NCBI RefSeq assembly: GCF_015207605.1 | Contig: NZ_JADEWO010000044.1 | Span: 1 to 56,994 of the forward strand | Reading direction: 5' to 3' | Origin: Oculatella sp. LEGE 06141 | GTDB lineage: Bacteria; Cyanobacteriota; Cyanobacteriia; Elainellales; Elainellaceae | Length of the DNA stretch: 56,994 bases | In this document: piece after piece, positions 9,988 to 21,500 of the stretch | Position numbering within the stretch: the first letter of the stretch is position 1 | How the letters are laid out: each line of letters begins with the position of its first letter | The notes under the pieces: generated by a model | What the model saw: only the letters and a program-made list of their open reading frames with translations | What the model was told of the DNA's origin: nothing | Databases searched by the model: none | Translations under genes and position numbers: made by a program

Positions 9988-10683
9988 CTACTCCGCAATG
10001 GCATACTCTACGGCAGCTTCAGCGTGGATAGCAGTGGTATCAAATACCGGAACATCACTATCAGACGGCTGGATCAACAGCGTAATTTCAGTACAGCCCA
10101 GGATAATTCCTTCGGCTCCGGCCACCACCAAATCAGCAATGATCTGCCGATAGCGCTCTTTGGAGTCAGCGTTCACTTGCCCCAAACACAGCTCGTTGTA
10201 AATCACCTGATGCACCACTTCAATGCCCCGCTGATCTGGAATCAGCACATCTAAACCAAAGCGCTCTATCAGCCGACCTTTGTAGAAATCCTGTGTCATT
10301 GTGTAGCGCGTTCCTAAAAGCCCCACCCGCTTACAGCCACATGCCGCAATGCGGGTGGCGGTCGCGTCGGCAATATGGAGCAGCGGCATGTGAATCTGCT
10401 GCTGAACGGCATCGGCCATCTTGTGCATGGTGTTCGAGCAAATGATGACCAAATCGGCTCCACCCTGTTCCAACTGTTGAGCCGCATTCACCATCAGATA
10501 GGTGGCCTCATCCCATCGTCCCTGTTGCTGAAGCTGCTCTACCTCAGCAAAATCAAAGGAATACAGCAGGCTTTTGGCAGAATGCAACCCACCCAATTTC
10601 GCCCTTACCGCTTGATTAATGATTCGATAGTATTCCAGAGACGATTCCCAGCTAAGACCGCCAATCAAACCGATCGTTTTCAT
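9988..10683 (-). CDS. Aspartate/glutamate racemase family protein
   Basis: A 231-residue member of the cofactor-independent two-cysteine racemase family, closest in pattern to the YgeA/aspartate racemase group. The first catalytic cysteine is Cys82 in VIICSNTMHK, the second Cys198 in IILGCTEITLL. The N terminus MKTIGLIGGLSWESS is typical. The enzyme should interconvert L- and D-forms of an acidic or related amino acid, possibly for cell-wall or D-amino-acid metabolism; exact specificity cannot be read. It heads a short same-strand pair with the dehydrogenase (33-base gap). Confidence 0.9.
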   Translation of the reverse strand: MKTIGLIGGLSWESSLEYYRIINQAVRAKLGGLHSAKSLLYSFDFAEVEQLQQQGRWDEATYLMVNAAQQLEQGGADLVIICSNTMHKMADAVQQQIHMPLLHIADATATRIAACGCKRVGLLGTRYTMTQDFYKGRLIERFGLDVLIPDQRGIEVVHQVIYNELCLGQVNADSKERYRQIIADLVVAGAEGIILGCTEITLLIQPSDSDVPVFDTTAIHAEAAVEYAIAE

Positions 10684-10744
10684 ACGTTTTCATAAAAGGG
10701 GTATCAGTGAGTTTGCCCCATCAGGCAAGCAACACCCTAAAACC

Positions 10745-11350
10745 CTAAACGTTCCTTCGTCTGCGGCGTTGTGCAACCACAACAATAAAGATGACTAAAA
10801 CGATCGCCAACACGATTTTGGAGAGAGGCCCAACATACTCTTCCACCAGAACATAGTTGTGACCCAGCGCAAATCCGGCATAGGTGAGCAGCGTGACCCA
10901 GGCCAACGTACCCAGCGTGGAATATAGCAAAAACGGCACAAATGCCATATCGCAAGTTCCTGCCGGGATTGAGATCAGCGTGCGAATTCCGGGAACCAGA
11001 CGACCCAAAAAAACCGCTTTGCTGCCGTGCTTACGAAACCAGGTGATCGACTTTTGAATATCTTCGCTGGAAATCCCTAACCATTTACCGTAGCGATCGG
11101 CCCACCGCTTGAGGCGATCGCCCCCCAGCACCCTACCCGCAAAATACCAGGGCAGGGCACCTAGCATGGTTCCTGCCACCCCAGCCAACAGTACCAGACC
11201 AAAATTCATGCTGCCTCTAGCCACTGTAAACCCGGCCAACGGCATGATTAGCTCTGACGGAATCGGCGGAAATAGATTCTCCAAAAACATGAGAAACCCA
11301 ATTCCAACGTAACCCAGCGCGTTAATAATACCTGTGATCCATTCAGCCAT
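10745..11350 (-). CDS. DedA family membrane protein
   Basis: A 201-residue DedA/SNARE-associated family protein. It shows the conserved E-N-x-F-P-P-I-P-S-E motif near the N terminus, the amphipathic GRxLGG.R segment, and the FxGRLVPGIRTLISIPAG signature in the centre. The C terminus ends in a basic cluster (QRRRRRNV). DedA proteins are lipid-carrier or lipid flippase-type transporters acting on undecaprenyl phosphate or phospholipids. It lies 35 bases downstream of the ExoD-family gene on the same strand and the two are probably cotranscribed. A second DedA-superfamily relative (TVP38 type) is encoded at 27350. Confidence 0.92.
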   Translation of the reverse strand: MAEWITGIINALGYVGIGFLMFLENLFPPIPSELIMPLAGFTVARGSMNFGLVLLAGVAGTMLGALPWYFAGRVLGGDRLKRWADRYGKWLGISSEDIQKSITWFRKHGSKAVFLGRLVPGIRTLISIPAGTCDMAFVPFLLYSTLGTLAWVTLLTYAGFALGHNYVLVEEYVGPLSKIVLAIVLVIFIVVVAQRRRRRNV

Positions 11351-11385
11351 AGGACTTCTCTATCTTTTTATATAACCTGCTTCGA

Positions 11386-12036
11386 TCAAGCGACTCCACT
11401 CACCCACTGTTTGATCAAGTCGAGCAGGCTAGCTCCGCCAAACCAGATCGCTAACAGAATAGACAGGGATAGAGCGCCACCCATTAAACACAGTACAAGT
11501 CCCCCCAGGCTAATTGCACCATCATCATCGAGTAGCCCAAATCCGGTAACAAAGATACCGATGGCAGGTAAGGTGTTGGTGCCCGGAATCGGAATCATCA
11601 TCGAAATAGCCATGAGGGCGATCGCAATCCCAATGGTGATGCGTCCCGGCAAACTGGTACAGACGTAGGTTAGCCGAGGTCGAGAAATCGCTTCAATCCG
11701 CCGCAGCCAGGGCAACCCCACCTTTAAGACCCCTTGTACCTGTTTTAGCGCAAGCGACTGATGGCGAAACCGTTCGGGAAACCAGGGTGTTTGCGCGCCT
11801 ACAATTAACTGCACAGCCAGCAGAAAAATTAAAATTCCAAACGGAACTGAATATCCGGGTGCCGGAACCGGGAGTGCAGATGGAAAGGCCAGCAGGACAA
11901 ATAAAAAGCCAAATATACGTTCACCTGCCAGTTCTAAAATATCGGTAAGGGTGACTTTTGCAGGTCGTTCTTCTTCAAAAAAAAAGCGGTGCAGTTCTAC
12001 AGAAAGTCTTGCCACTCCAAAATCCTCTATAAGCAA
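11386..12036 (-). CDS. ExoD family exopolysaccharide-synthesis membrane protein
   Basis: A 216-residue membrane protein. It has the ExoD family pattern: an N-terminal soluble helix region, a conserved GERIFGFLFVLLAFPSALP-type segment, a PxPGYS motif and several transmembrane helices with AIGIFVTGFGLLDDDG near the end. In rhizobia ExoD is linked to exopolysaccharide production and alkaline tolerance; the biochemical role is unknown. The only early start is TTG at 12036, so the true N terminus is uncertain. It is probably in an operon with the downstream DedA gene. Confidence 0.88.
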   Translation of the reverse strand: MLIEDFGVARLSVELHRFFFEEERPAKVTLTDILELAGERIFGFLFVLLAFPSALPVPAPGYSVPFGILIFLLAVQLIVGAQTPWFPERFRHQSLALKQVQGVLKVGLPWLRRIEAISRPRLTYVCTSLPGRITIGIAIALMAISMMIPIPGTNTLPAIGIFVTGFGLLDDDGAISLGGLVLCLMGGALSLSILLAIWFGGASLLDLIKQWVSGVA

Positions 12037-12058
12037 TTCAGTTTACGTTGTATGAAAT

Positions 12059-12082
12059 GGGGGCGTTACATAGAACGCCCCC
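12059..12082. terminator. Intergenic inverted repeat after ahcY, possible terminator
   Basis: A 9-bp GC-rich perfect stem (12059-12067 with 12074-12082) and a 6-base loop lie just past the ahcY stop on the minus strand. No clear U run follows, so termination is plausible but not certain. Confidence 0.5.
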
Positions 12083-12107
12083 CACAACAAGATGCTTCTG
12101 ATTGAGC

Positions 12108-13484
<1,377 letters not shown>

Positions 13485-13599
13485 TTATGGGTAGCCCAAC
13501 AAGTATTTCTTCAGCATTCAAGCACACGGCGATGAAGGCACTGGAAGCCAGTCACAGAGGCAGTGGGGGAGGCGATCGCCTCCCTTGCCAGCCGCACCT

Positions 13600-14952
13600 T
13601 CACACTTCAACGGGTTCTTTTTCTCGTTCCACCGACAGTGGCGCGAGTTCGCCGTCTACCATGCCTTCTTCCCCAGTAATCAGGCGTGCGCCTCCCTTGC
13701 GGGTAAAGTAGCTCCAGAACCACTGGGTCATGACGATGAGCTTATTATCAAACTCAATCAAGTAATAGATGTGGACAAAAATCCAGATCAACCAGGCCGG
13801 AAAACCAGACAGCTTGAACTTACCGAGATTCGCCACGGCTGCATTTCGCCCAATTACAGCGAGGCTACCGCCATCGGAATAGCGGAACGGCGGCAAGCTT
13901 GCTCCCTTTAACCGCTGTTTGACCAACCTGGCAATGTATTCGCCCTGCTGCATCGCCACAGGAGCCACACCGGGCAACGGCTTATCGTCCTGGTGGGCAT
14001 AGTGAGCCAGATCGCCAATCACAAAGATATCGGGATTGCTGGGCAAACTCAGATCAGGAGCCACAACGACCCGCCCAACCCGATCGAGTTCTGCCCCAGC
14101 TTTTTCTGATAGCACTTTTCCCATTGCCGACGCTTTTACCCCAGCAGCCCACAGCACCGTTTTCGCCTGAACCTGCTCGGTGCGATCGCCCTGCTTCAGG
14201 GTGACAACGCCATCGCTAATGTTAGTGACGAGTGTACTCGTTTGCACGGTCACGCCTAACTGGGTGAGGGAGGCTTCCGCTTCTGCCGATAACTCTGGTG
14301 GGTAGGGAGGTAACACGCGATCGAGTCCTTCTAGCAGCAGAACTTGTGCTTCTGTGGTGTCAATGCTGCGGAACTCGTTCTTGAGAATACTGTGTGCCAA
14401 TTCAGCCAACGCTCCGGCCAGTTCCACCCCTGTGGGGCCGCCACCCACAACCACAAAGGTAAGCCATGCGCGACGCTTTTCGGGATCGGTTTCTTTTTCA
14501 GCCGCTTCAAACGCCAGAAAAATCCGCCGCCGCATTTCCAGCGCATCTTCAACGGTTTTCAAACCGGGAGCCACACTTGCCCATTCATCCTTACCAAAAT
14601 AGTGATGGCTAACCCCAGTTGCCACAATCAGGGAGTCATACTCTAGCGTGCTGCCTTTGAGTACAATCTGACGTGTTTCTGGCTGAATATCGGTTACCTC
14701 GTCCATCAGCACGTTTGTGTTGCGAGAAGCGCTGAGGATCGATCGTAGAGGAGAGGAAATATCGCCTGGAGACAGCTTGCCAGTAGCAACCTGATAAAGC
14801 AGGGGTTGAAAGAGGTGAAAGTTGCGCTTATCGATGAGCGTAACCGTCACGTCTTTAGAACGACCTAGCGCCTTTGCTGCATAAAGACCAGCAAACCCGC
14901 CACCAACAATAACAACCCGATGAGGAGATGGATGAGTGGCTGTATTAGACAT
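13600..14952 (-). CDS. Type II NADH dehydrogenase (NDH-2, single-subunit)
   Basis: A flavoprotein of about 450 residues that passes electrons from NAD(P)H to quinone without pumping protons. It has two Rossmann motifs (VVIVGGGFAGLYAA for FAD and VVVGGGPTGVELAG for NADH), the DIFVIGDLAHY FAD segment, the quinone-site region GVAPVAMQQGEYIA and a C-terminal amphipathic membrane-binding stretch (FPAWLIWIFVHIYYLIEF). The frame starts at 14976, but I prefer ATG 14952 (MSNTATHPSPHR) because GGAG lies 8 bases before it and homologues start there. In cyanobacteria such enzymes are thought to sense or poise the NADH pool. It is not adjacent to other respiratory genes. Confidence 0.94.
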   Translation of the reverse strand: MSNTATHPSPHRVVIVGGGFAGLYAAKALGRSKDVTVTLIDKRNFHLFQPLLYQVATGKLSPGDISSPLRSILSASRNTNVLMDEVTDIQPETRQIVLKGSTLEYDSLIVATGVSHHYFGKDEWASVAPGLKTVEDALEMRRRIFLAFEAAEKETDPEKRRAWLTFVVVGGGPTGVELAGALAELAHSILKNEFRSIDTTEAQVLLLEGLDRVLPPYPPELSAEAEASLTQLGVTVQTSTLVTNISDGVVTLKQGDRTEQVQAKTVLWAAGVKASAMGKVLSEKAGAELDRVGRVVVAPDLSLPSNPDIFVIGDLAHYAHQDDKPLPGVAPVAMQQGEYIARLVKQRLKGASLPPFRYSDGGSLAVIGRNAAVANLGKFKLSGFPAWLIWIFVHIYYLIEFDNKLIVMTQWFWSYFTRKGGARLITGEEGMVDGELAPLSVEREKEPVEV

Positions 14953-15354
14953 TGGAAACCGCTCCAGTTGTGTCATGTAAGTCTTGATTGATTGAAAACT
15001 GCTCTATCCCTAACTGAGTCATCGAGGGTTGACCCAGAACCACTAATTGGACGAAGGGGCTGCACCCATACACCGAACCACCACCGTAACCATACTGGTC
15101 TATTTTTGCGGCTACTCTAGCCCTCGCCAGACATGCACACCAAATCTTCGCCTTCTTGTCAAGTTTTCTTCATCAACCGTAGTTAATCAGTATAAATAAC
15201 TTTAGAAAAAAACAATATGGTATTTGGTGCGGTAATATCTGCGTTTGCTCACACTTCACCATCCGTGCGCCCTTAACTGCATCAAGTTTCATTTGTTCTC
15301 AGGCAGACACGGGGAGACGCACGACATCCCCCCATTGCAGCATTGCCTATCGCA
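14953..15354. other. Intergenic region without recognised genes
   Basis: The part around 15160-15240 is AT-rich and probably carries the NDH-2 promoter. No RNA gene or repeat is recognised. Confidence 0.4.
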
Positions 15355-15912
15355 TCACACCAGGCTTTCTAGCTCAGAAAATCGGGTGCGGATGGCTTCA
15401 ATTCGCTTCCGGTTAACGCCTAAATCGGACTTTCCCAGACGAGAGGCCGATCGCACATGAATCGTTCTGGCAGATTCGTCTAGATAAAACTCAACATCAT
15501 CAACGAACCCCATCAGGGCACTTTGAAATTCGGCATAGATATAGCTGCCACTCTCGGTGATGATGGCCGTTCTTGGCATTTCCTGAATGACGGCTTTGAG
15601 GTTAGCGAGTGCCTGAGTTGGGCTAGACGTGTAGGCGATCGATTCGATCTTGTGTTCTTGATCAGAAGCAGCAGCCTGGCTGCTGACGCAGTTAGGTGTT
15701 CCGGGGCAAGGGGCAAACTGACCGTCCTTAGCGCCGAGGTTGGTGGGTCGTTGTCCAGCGAATGAAAACAGTGACACCGGGTTTCCTCCTGAAGCTGTTT
15801 CAGCAATCACTACGGGTGAGATGGGTTGCGCGATCGCCAGGGTGGGCATTCCTAACCAGCACATCCCAGCCAAAAGCAACGCCATAAAAGAGAGTAATCT
15901 TGACTTAACCAT
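15355..15912 (-). CDS. DUF1499 family exported protein
   Basis: The 185-residue product begins with a signal peptide (MVKSRLLSFMALLLAGMCWLG... with an AIA-Q type cleavage near residue 29). After a short linker it carries the DUF1499 domain: CPGTPNCVSSQA, then a repeating alpha-beta region with MPRTAIITESGSYIYAEF and FVDDVEFYLDESARTIHVRSASR. The two cysteines in CPGTPNC are family-typical. The function of the family is not established. Export places it in the periplasm or thylakoid lumen. It stands alone between NDH-2 and the SLH protein. Confidence 0.9.
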   Translation of the reverse strand: MVKSRLLSFMALLLAGMCWLGMPTLAIAQPISPVVIAETASGGNPVSLFSFAGQRPTNLGAKDGQFAPCPGTPNCVSSQAAASDQEHKIESIAYTSSPTQALANLKAVIQEMPRTAIITESGSYIYAEFQSALMGFVDDVEFYLDESARTIHVRSASRLGKSDLGVNRKRIEAIRTRFSELESLV

Positions 15913-16015
15913 GAGGTGTGAGTTACTCAGTTTATAGTACTAGCTATTCATTAACAATACTTAACAGAAAAAGGGACTCCTTTCTCTGCTGTGTTGTAGT
16001 TGATAGCCGCAGACC

Positions 16016-18133
16016 TTAGATTAGTTCGTCGGTGACAACTCGACGCAGGATCTCCGTCACTTCAGCCGCCATGCGGGCATCCAGTTCAATTGCTTCGCGA
16101 TCGCCATCTCCTAACCGTTTTGCCCCGATCAGGGTCATCCCAACCGAGCGTCGCCTGGCCGCTTGAGACGGAACAGATCGTGAACATTGATGGTTATCTA
16201 AAAATTGAACAAAAGCTGAATACACCAGTTCAGTTTGGTGACGAATCCGGCTACGGCCAAAGCCCAGCTTAGAGATGATGACTGGAGCCGCGATCGCATC
16301 CTGGAGGCCAAGACGAGCGATCGCCACGTCAACATAGCGGGCAGAATCGACTCCCATGGCTCGAACCACGCTTTCCAGGCTGTGCCACTGGGTTCCTGGC
16401 AACTGAGCATCTGAGGGTAGGTGAGGATGCCACGCCAGCATGGTGATGAGCCGAGTTAGATCGTAGGTTGAAATTGAGTTCTGCCCCCGGTGATTCGACT
16501 GTTGTGCAGTTAAAACCACCTTTTGTAAGCGCTGATCCCAGAGTTCGGGCGACTGGATAAAGGCTCCTTCACCATACCGCCCACGAAACTCCAGCCTGGT
16601 ATTGCCGGTAATGGCTTTAAGCCAGCTTTCTAGATTGTGGGGCGTGTCGAATTGCTTCAGCATGGCCGCCAATGAATTGGAACTGCCAATTGAAGATTTG
16701 TAGTTGACCATATCTACGGCCAAATCATGAAAGCTAAAACCGCTACGGCTGCGATGCGATCGAATCATTTCATGATCAATATCGGCAGCACTAAAGCTGG
16801 AATTAACCTTGGAGACAACATGCAGCAGGGGAATCATTTTTGTAGCGCTCCACAGTTCTACATTCGCCAGTGCATCTTTACCAAACCAGCGTGACTTGAT
16901 TTGACCATTGCTGATCTCTCCTATGCAAACGCAAGCCTGTTGGATATCAGAATGGAGAAATGAAAGACCATCGGCCTGGATAGGGGGTAGGTTGCCCCGC
17001 CTGGGAAACCGATCAAAGCCCGGCGTTTCTGGTTTGTTGTTGAAACGGGCTAACTCGGCTGACGGATGAAGACTGGGAGGCGATAGTTCATCAGCCGCTT
17101 GCCATAGGTAAGTCGGATAATGTGTAATTTCTGCTTCGTAGGGTGAACCGTGAATCCCTTTATCTAAAAAGGCTAACGTTGCTGCATTAAATCCCTGTTC
17201 TTGCGCCAGGTATTCCTTAAAAAGGGTTTCTCGATTTCTGGCCTGTTCCAGGATAAAGCACACCGGATCAAGGGTCAGCAGCAGTTGAGCCAGGGACTCG
17301 TCCAGTACGTAGGTTTGTCGGTTCGGACGTTCCAAAACATGACAAAGATCCATCAGTGCCGCTTCTGTAGACGGATTGTAGTTGCCATTGATCGGCGCGT
17401 GATCCGGGTATAGTCGCAGGGCATGGAGCCGAGTTTGAATCTGCTTTACCAGACGGGCGTTGCCCTTCAGCAACCCAAATGAAACAGCCATTTTGCCGTG
17501 AATAGACTCCAGGTTTAAGCTCCAGGGCACATAGGGACGAGGAACAGGATGCGATCGCTCAAACACCTGACACAGAATTGCCGCCACTTCGCCACGAGTA
17601 ATGGGTTGGTTGGGACGCAGCTTTCTAACGTTTGGATAATTGACCACCAAACTAGACAGGGTTGCAGCGGCGATCGCCGCTGCGGCATAGACCGGAACAT
17701 CAATCGCATCATCAAAATAGTCGTCTAAGATCGCCTGGGGAAAAACAGGAAGCACATAGTTCAACCCCTTGACCAGAACAACAAACGCTTGCGATCGCGA
17801 TAGTGTATGGTCTGGCCGAAAGGTTTGATTGGCATAACCCGTAAATAATCCACGCTCGTAGACCCACTTCACCACCCGATTTGCCCAATGGGGAACCGGA
17901 ACATCAGAGAAGGGCTGCGGCTCTCGTACTGGCAGGGCGTGGGGAAACACCCAGTACATCAGTGCAGCAAATTCGCCTCGGGTCATGGGCGCATCTGGAC
18001 GAAACCGTCGATTGCGATCGCCTTTAATTAAATTTTTCCTGGCAAGCTCTGCAATACAATCCTTAGCCCAATGATGATGAATGTCAGAAAATAAATGAGT
18101 CGGTCGGTGAGATGCAGTACGAGTACGTTGCAT
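16016..18133 (-). CDS. SLH-domain protein fused to a beta-lactamase-like serine hydrolase domain
   Basis: With the ATG at 18133 the protein has 705 residues. Three SLH repeats are clear (about 12-63, 71-124, 134-191; each F-S/D-D...W-A...I...F-R-P...-R-G-E-x-A). They are followed by a peptidoglycan-binding-like helical region (about 222-290), a linker, and a C-terminal penicillin-binding/class A beta-lactamase-like domain. That domain has a S429-A-T-K432 motif (SxxK), S484-S-N486 (SxN) and a possible third element KLG at 622-624. SLH domains bind secondary cell-wall polymer, so this looks like a wall-attached serine hydrolase or inactive relative. No signal peptide is visible at either candidate start (TTG 18151 or ATG 18133), which is odd for an SLH protein. 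The hydrolase assignment is motif-based. Confidence 0.82.
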   Translation of the reverse strand: MQRTRTASHRPTHLFSDIHHHWAKDCIAELARKNLIKGDRNRRFRPDAPMTRGEFAALMYWVFPHALPVREPQPFSDVPVPHWANRVVKWVYERGLFTGYANQTFRPDHTLSRSQAFVVLVKGLNYVLPVFPQAILDDYFDDAIDVPVYAAAAIAAATLSSLVVNYPNVRKLRPNQPITRGEVAAILCQVFERSHPVPRPYVPWSLNLESIHGKMAVSFGLLKGNARLVKQIQTRLHALRLYPDHAPINGNYNPSTEAALMDLCHVLERPNRQTYVLDESLAQLLLTLDPVCFILEQARNRETLFKEYLAQEQGFNAATLAFLDKGIHGSPYEAEITHYPTYLWQAADELSPPSLHPSAELARFNNKPETPGFDRFPRRGNLPPIQADGLSFLHSDIQQACVCIGEISNGQIKSRWFGKDALANVELWSATKMIPLLHVVSKVNSSFSAADIDHEMIRSHRSRSGFSFHDLAVDMVNYKSSIGSSNSLAAMLKQFDTPHNLESWLKAITGNTRLEFRGRYGEGAFIQSPELWDQRLQKVVLTAQQSNHRGQNSISTYDLTRLITMLAWHPHLPSDAQLPGTQWHSLESVVRAMGVDSARYVDVAIARLGLQDAIAAPVIISKLGFGRSRIRHQTELVYSAFVQFLDNHQCSRSVPSQAARRRSVGMTLIGAKRLGDGDREAIELDARMAAEVTEILRRVVTDELI

Positions 18134-18515
18134 TAATCCAGCGTTCAACAAGGAAGTTGGACGATCTGTATCACTTTTCTACCGTTAGAAAAAGTCTTTT
18201 TCGCCACGCTCAGAATAATTGTTGTACTTTCCTAACAAGCCGTTAATGGCTGCATTTCATTCAACTGGCACCTGCGTCACTGCAAAACGTGCCAGAAACC
18301 CCATACCAGCGCAGGGGCAGGTTTGAGCAAGACGCTCACGTACAAACCGCTCACGAATTTGCTCAACCTGCCCTGCCAGACATTGATCCATTCATGGGCT
18401 AACAGAGGCAGGTTTAACGATTGGTATGCCATTCAGTAATGCCGATATTGAAAGCATCGCGTTCATGACGTTAGCCGTATCCTGCCCCACCCCACGAGTG
18501 AACCAAATGAGCGAT
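18134..18515. other. Intergenic region with one imperfect inverted repeat
   Basis: It lies between two minus-strand genes. Apart from the inverted repeat at 18311-18376 nothing is recognised. Confidence 0.45.
18311..18376. repeat. Imperfect inverted repeat, 20/18-base arms
   Basis: Bases 18311-18330 pair with 18359-18376 with two single-base bulges around a 28-base loop. It lies just downstream of the phytase/GDPD gene on the minus strand. It could form a terminator-like or processing hairpin, but no U run follows. Confidence 0.55.
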
Positions 18516-21500
18516 CTACGACTGAATAACAACGTCATTGGCAGCCAGAACTGGGGCACCAGCGAGGGTCGCGAATAGCCCTCCAGATCCTAATCCAGTT
18601 GCTCCTTTGTTTTCGTTGTAGAACAGGTTGCCATTGGCTGAGTTGTACACAATCAGGGCGCTACTCCTTGCGGCATCCGCATTGCTGCTAACCACTGCAA
18701 ACTCATTGACGATGCTGAAGCCCGTCCCTGTCTGGTTGAGTGCTGCAAAGGTAGTAGTGTCCAGCACAATCTTGTCGGTTTGACTAACAAAATCTGCGAT
18801 CGTATCTCTGCCCACATCAAGGGACGCAAACGGTTTGCCTGTAGCGTAGATAAAGGAATCGGCACCCTCTCCACCTGCCAGCAGGTCATCACCGCTACCA
18901 CCATTGAGGCGATCGTCACCTTCATTGCCGAGCAACTGATCATTGCCCATGCCTCCTCGAATCAAATCATCACCACTGAGGCCATTGATGCGATCGTCCC
19001 CACCCTGACCATTGATGACATCATTAGAGTAATTAAAGCCATTGATGGTGTTATTCAAGTCGTTCAGGAAAGTGACAGAGTCGCGATTCCATATGCGGTT
19101 GTAGTTCCCTTCGCTATCGAACACATCAAAGCTATCTTGAACCTGCAACTGCCCATCAAACAGGATATTGCCAGCATTCACGCTAGCCCCCGTTTGCTGC
19201 CGCAGGTTGTCCAGGCTATCCAGGGAAACATTAGTTAGCACAACCGTTGTCTCTGCAACTCCCTCAAACGTCAGTTCCACGTGGTTACCCACTTGAGCCA
19301 GCAGCAAATTCTGAGCCGTGAGGTTGTCACCTGTAAACTGGAGGGTATCGAGTTCGGCCAGGTTACTTGCCGAGGGCTGCACTCCGCGTCCAATGCTGCC
19401 AAAGTGGTCAATGACTGCCGTTTCGTCCTGACTCATTTCAAAGGTCTTTTGTCCCCCTAATCCTTCAAAGGACTTGACGCTGAGACCTGCCAAACCAACC
19501 CGTGGGTCGAGGTTGAGGGGTTGATCTAGTTGCAGCAGAATGATCTCGTTGTTGTCGATCGCTGGAGGTCTACCAACTGAAAACGGGTAGTTGTTGTCAT
19601 TAGCCACCAGAATGGTGTTTGAGTCAACGACCAGCACATTTTCAATGGTTTGAAACGGCAGATCGAACGTGGTGCTGCCGTCACCGTTGAGATCGTCAGG
19701 ATCTTGAATATTGAGCAGGTCAGCAACTTCTTCTTTAGCGACAAACCCGTTGGCATCTCGCTGAGAGAAATCAACTTTGAAGATCTTTTTGAATTGGGCA
19801 GCATCCGCCTGATTCTGATCTCGCTCAATCACCAGATATTCATTGTCGTTAATAACAGCGAAATCGCCGATCGCATGTTCTGGGTTTTCCAGGTTGTAGT
19901 AACCCACCAAACCCTGATATTGCTGGCTGGCTACATCAAACTCATAGATCCGCAGTGCCCCCGCTGGATCACCGACAACGGTACCTTCCAGCAAAGGATA
20001 CAGCGTTGTCTTACCGGGATTACTGGCCAGCCCTTCAAACCCTTTAGAACCACCCAGGTTTGCTACATCAGGAGGATTGATAAAGGTGCCGAGCGCATCT
20101 GCGCCAGTGCCGGGGAAATCGGTAAAGAAGCCATCCACCCCCAGCTCGATCAATTGCTGATACTCAGCGATCGGATTGCCGTTGTAATCTGCGGGCAAAA
20201 AGAAACTCTCGTTTCGCAATGTGTATGGGTGAACCAGCAATCCCGCCGTGTGGGCATCTTGCACCAGTGTAGTGGGGGTACCAAGGACGCGATCGCCATC
20301 ACTAATTGCGCCATCGCCGTTTAAGTCGTCTGGTAAACCATCACCGTTACGATCTAACGTCGCTAAGGGCACAATCCGCTGTTTATTGGGGCCAACACCC
20401 GCCGCATAGGTGGCAATTTCCGCCAGCCCTGCTGGGGTAGAGAGGTCGTCGTAGGTGCGTGGGTCGCCACTCACCACAAAGTCATAGGGTTGTCCAGAAC
20501 CGCCAAACAATTGCACCAGAGGAACATCCACACCAGCGTTTGGCATGAGCGTTGTCTGCAATTCCTTCAGGTTAGCCACCTCAAAGGATTGAATAAACAC
20601 TCGTGTCGGATCCGTAAATTGCTGTGCCACCAGCGTATCAACAAGCAACTGGCTGGTATTGTATCCCTGCGCGGCAAAGAAGGTAGGGTGCTTGGTTTCA
20701 GGATAAATGCCAATGCTGCGTCCAGTTTCTTGCTCCACCTGCTGCACCAGGTCAATCACTTCATCCAGCGTTGGCACTTTCAGCCCATCATTGTTAAACC
20801 GAGTTCCACGCAGACCAGGAATACGCTCGATCGCATTGACCGTTTTAATTTCTGCCAGGGTAAAGTCTTCGGCGAACCAACCTGTTACAGAGCGACCGTC
20901 TAGCACTTTGGTCGTTTTGCGATCGGCAAACTCAGGGCGAAGGTAAATGTCTGTGCTGGTATCGGTGGTATTGAGTGAGCCATCCGCATTCAACACAGCC
21001 AGCATTGGCTCGTGACGGGCAATCAAGACACCATCTTTGGTCACAACCAGGTCGGGTTCGATAAAGTCTGCACCGTCGGCGATCGCCTTTTTGTAGGCTG
21101 CCAACGTGTGTTCGGGTCGATCGCCACTGGCTCCCCGGTGCCCAATCACGATGGGAGCGTTGCCGTCTAGCGTGTTGAATTCTGTGGTTCTGAGAACATC
21201 GGGGTTTTGAGGCGATCGCACCACAGGACTGGTGATTTGATCTCGTACCAAATCGCCAGTACCAGGAAAATCGGTGAAGTAGCCATCAACACCCAAATTG
21301 ATGAACTGCTCAAACTCTCTTTCCGGACTGCCGCTGTAATCAGAAGCCAGGTAGCGGTCTTCGTTGCGGAACGTGTAAGGATGAACCAGCAAACCAGCAT
21401 CATGGGCATCTTGAATCAGCGTAGTCGGCGCAGTCGTGACCTTGTCCGCATCATTGATCACCCCATCGCCATTCAAATCATCTGCCTGACCATCTCCATC

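Noticed and set aside
19650-20324. 224-codon plus-strand open frame opposite the phytase/GDPD gene
   Set aside because: It is antisense to a well supported gene and its composition is that of a complementary-strand shadow.
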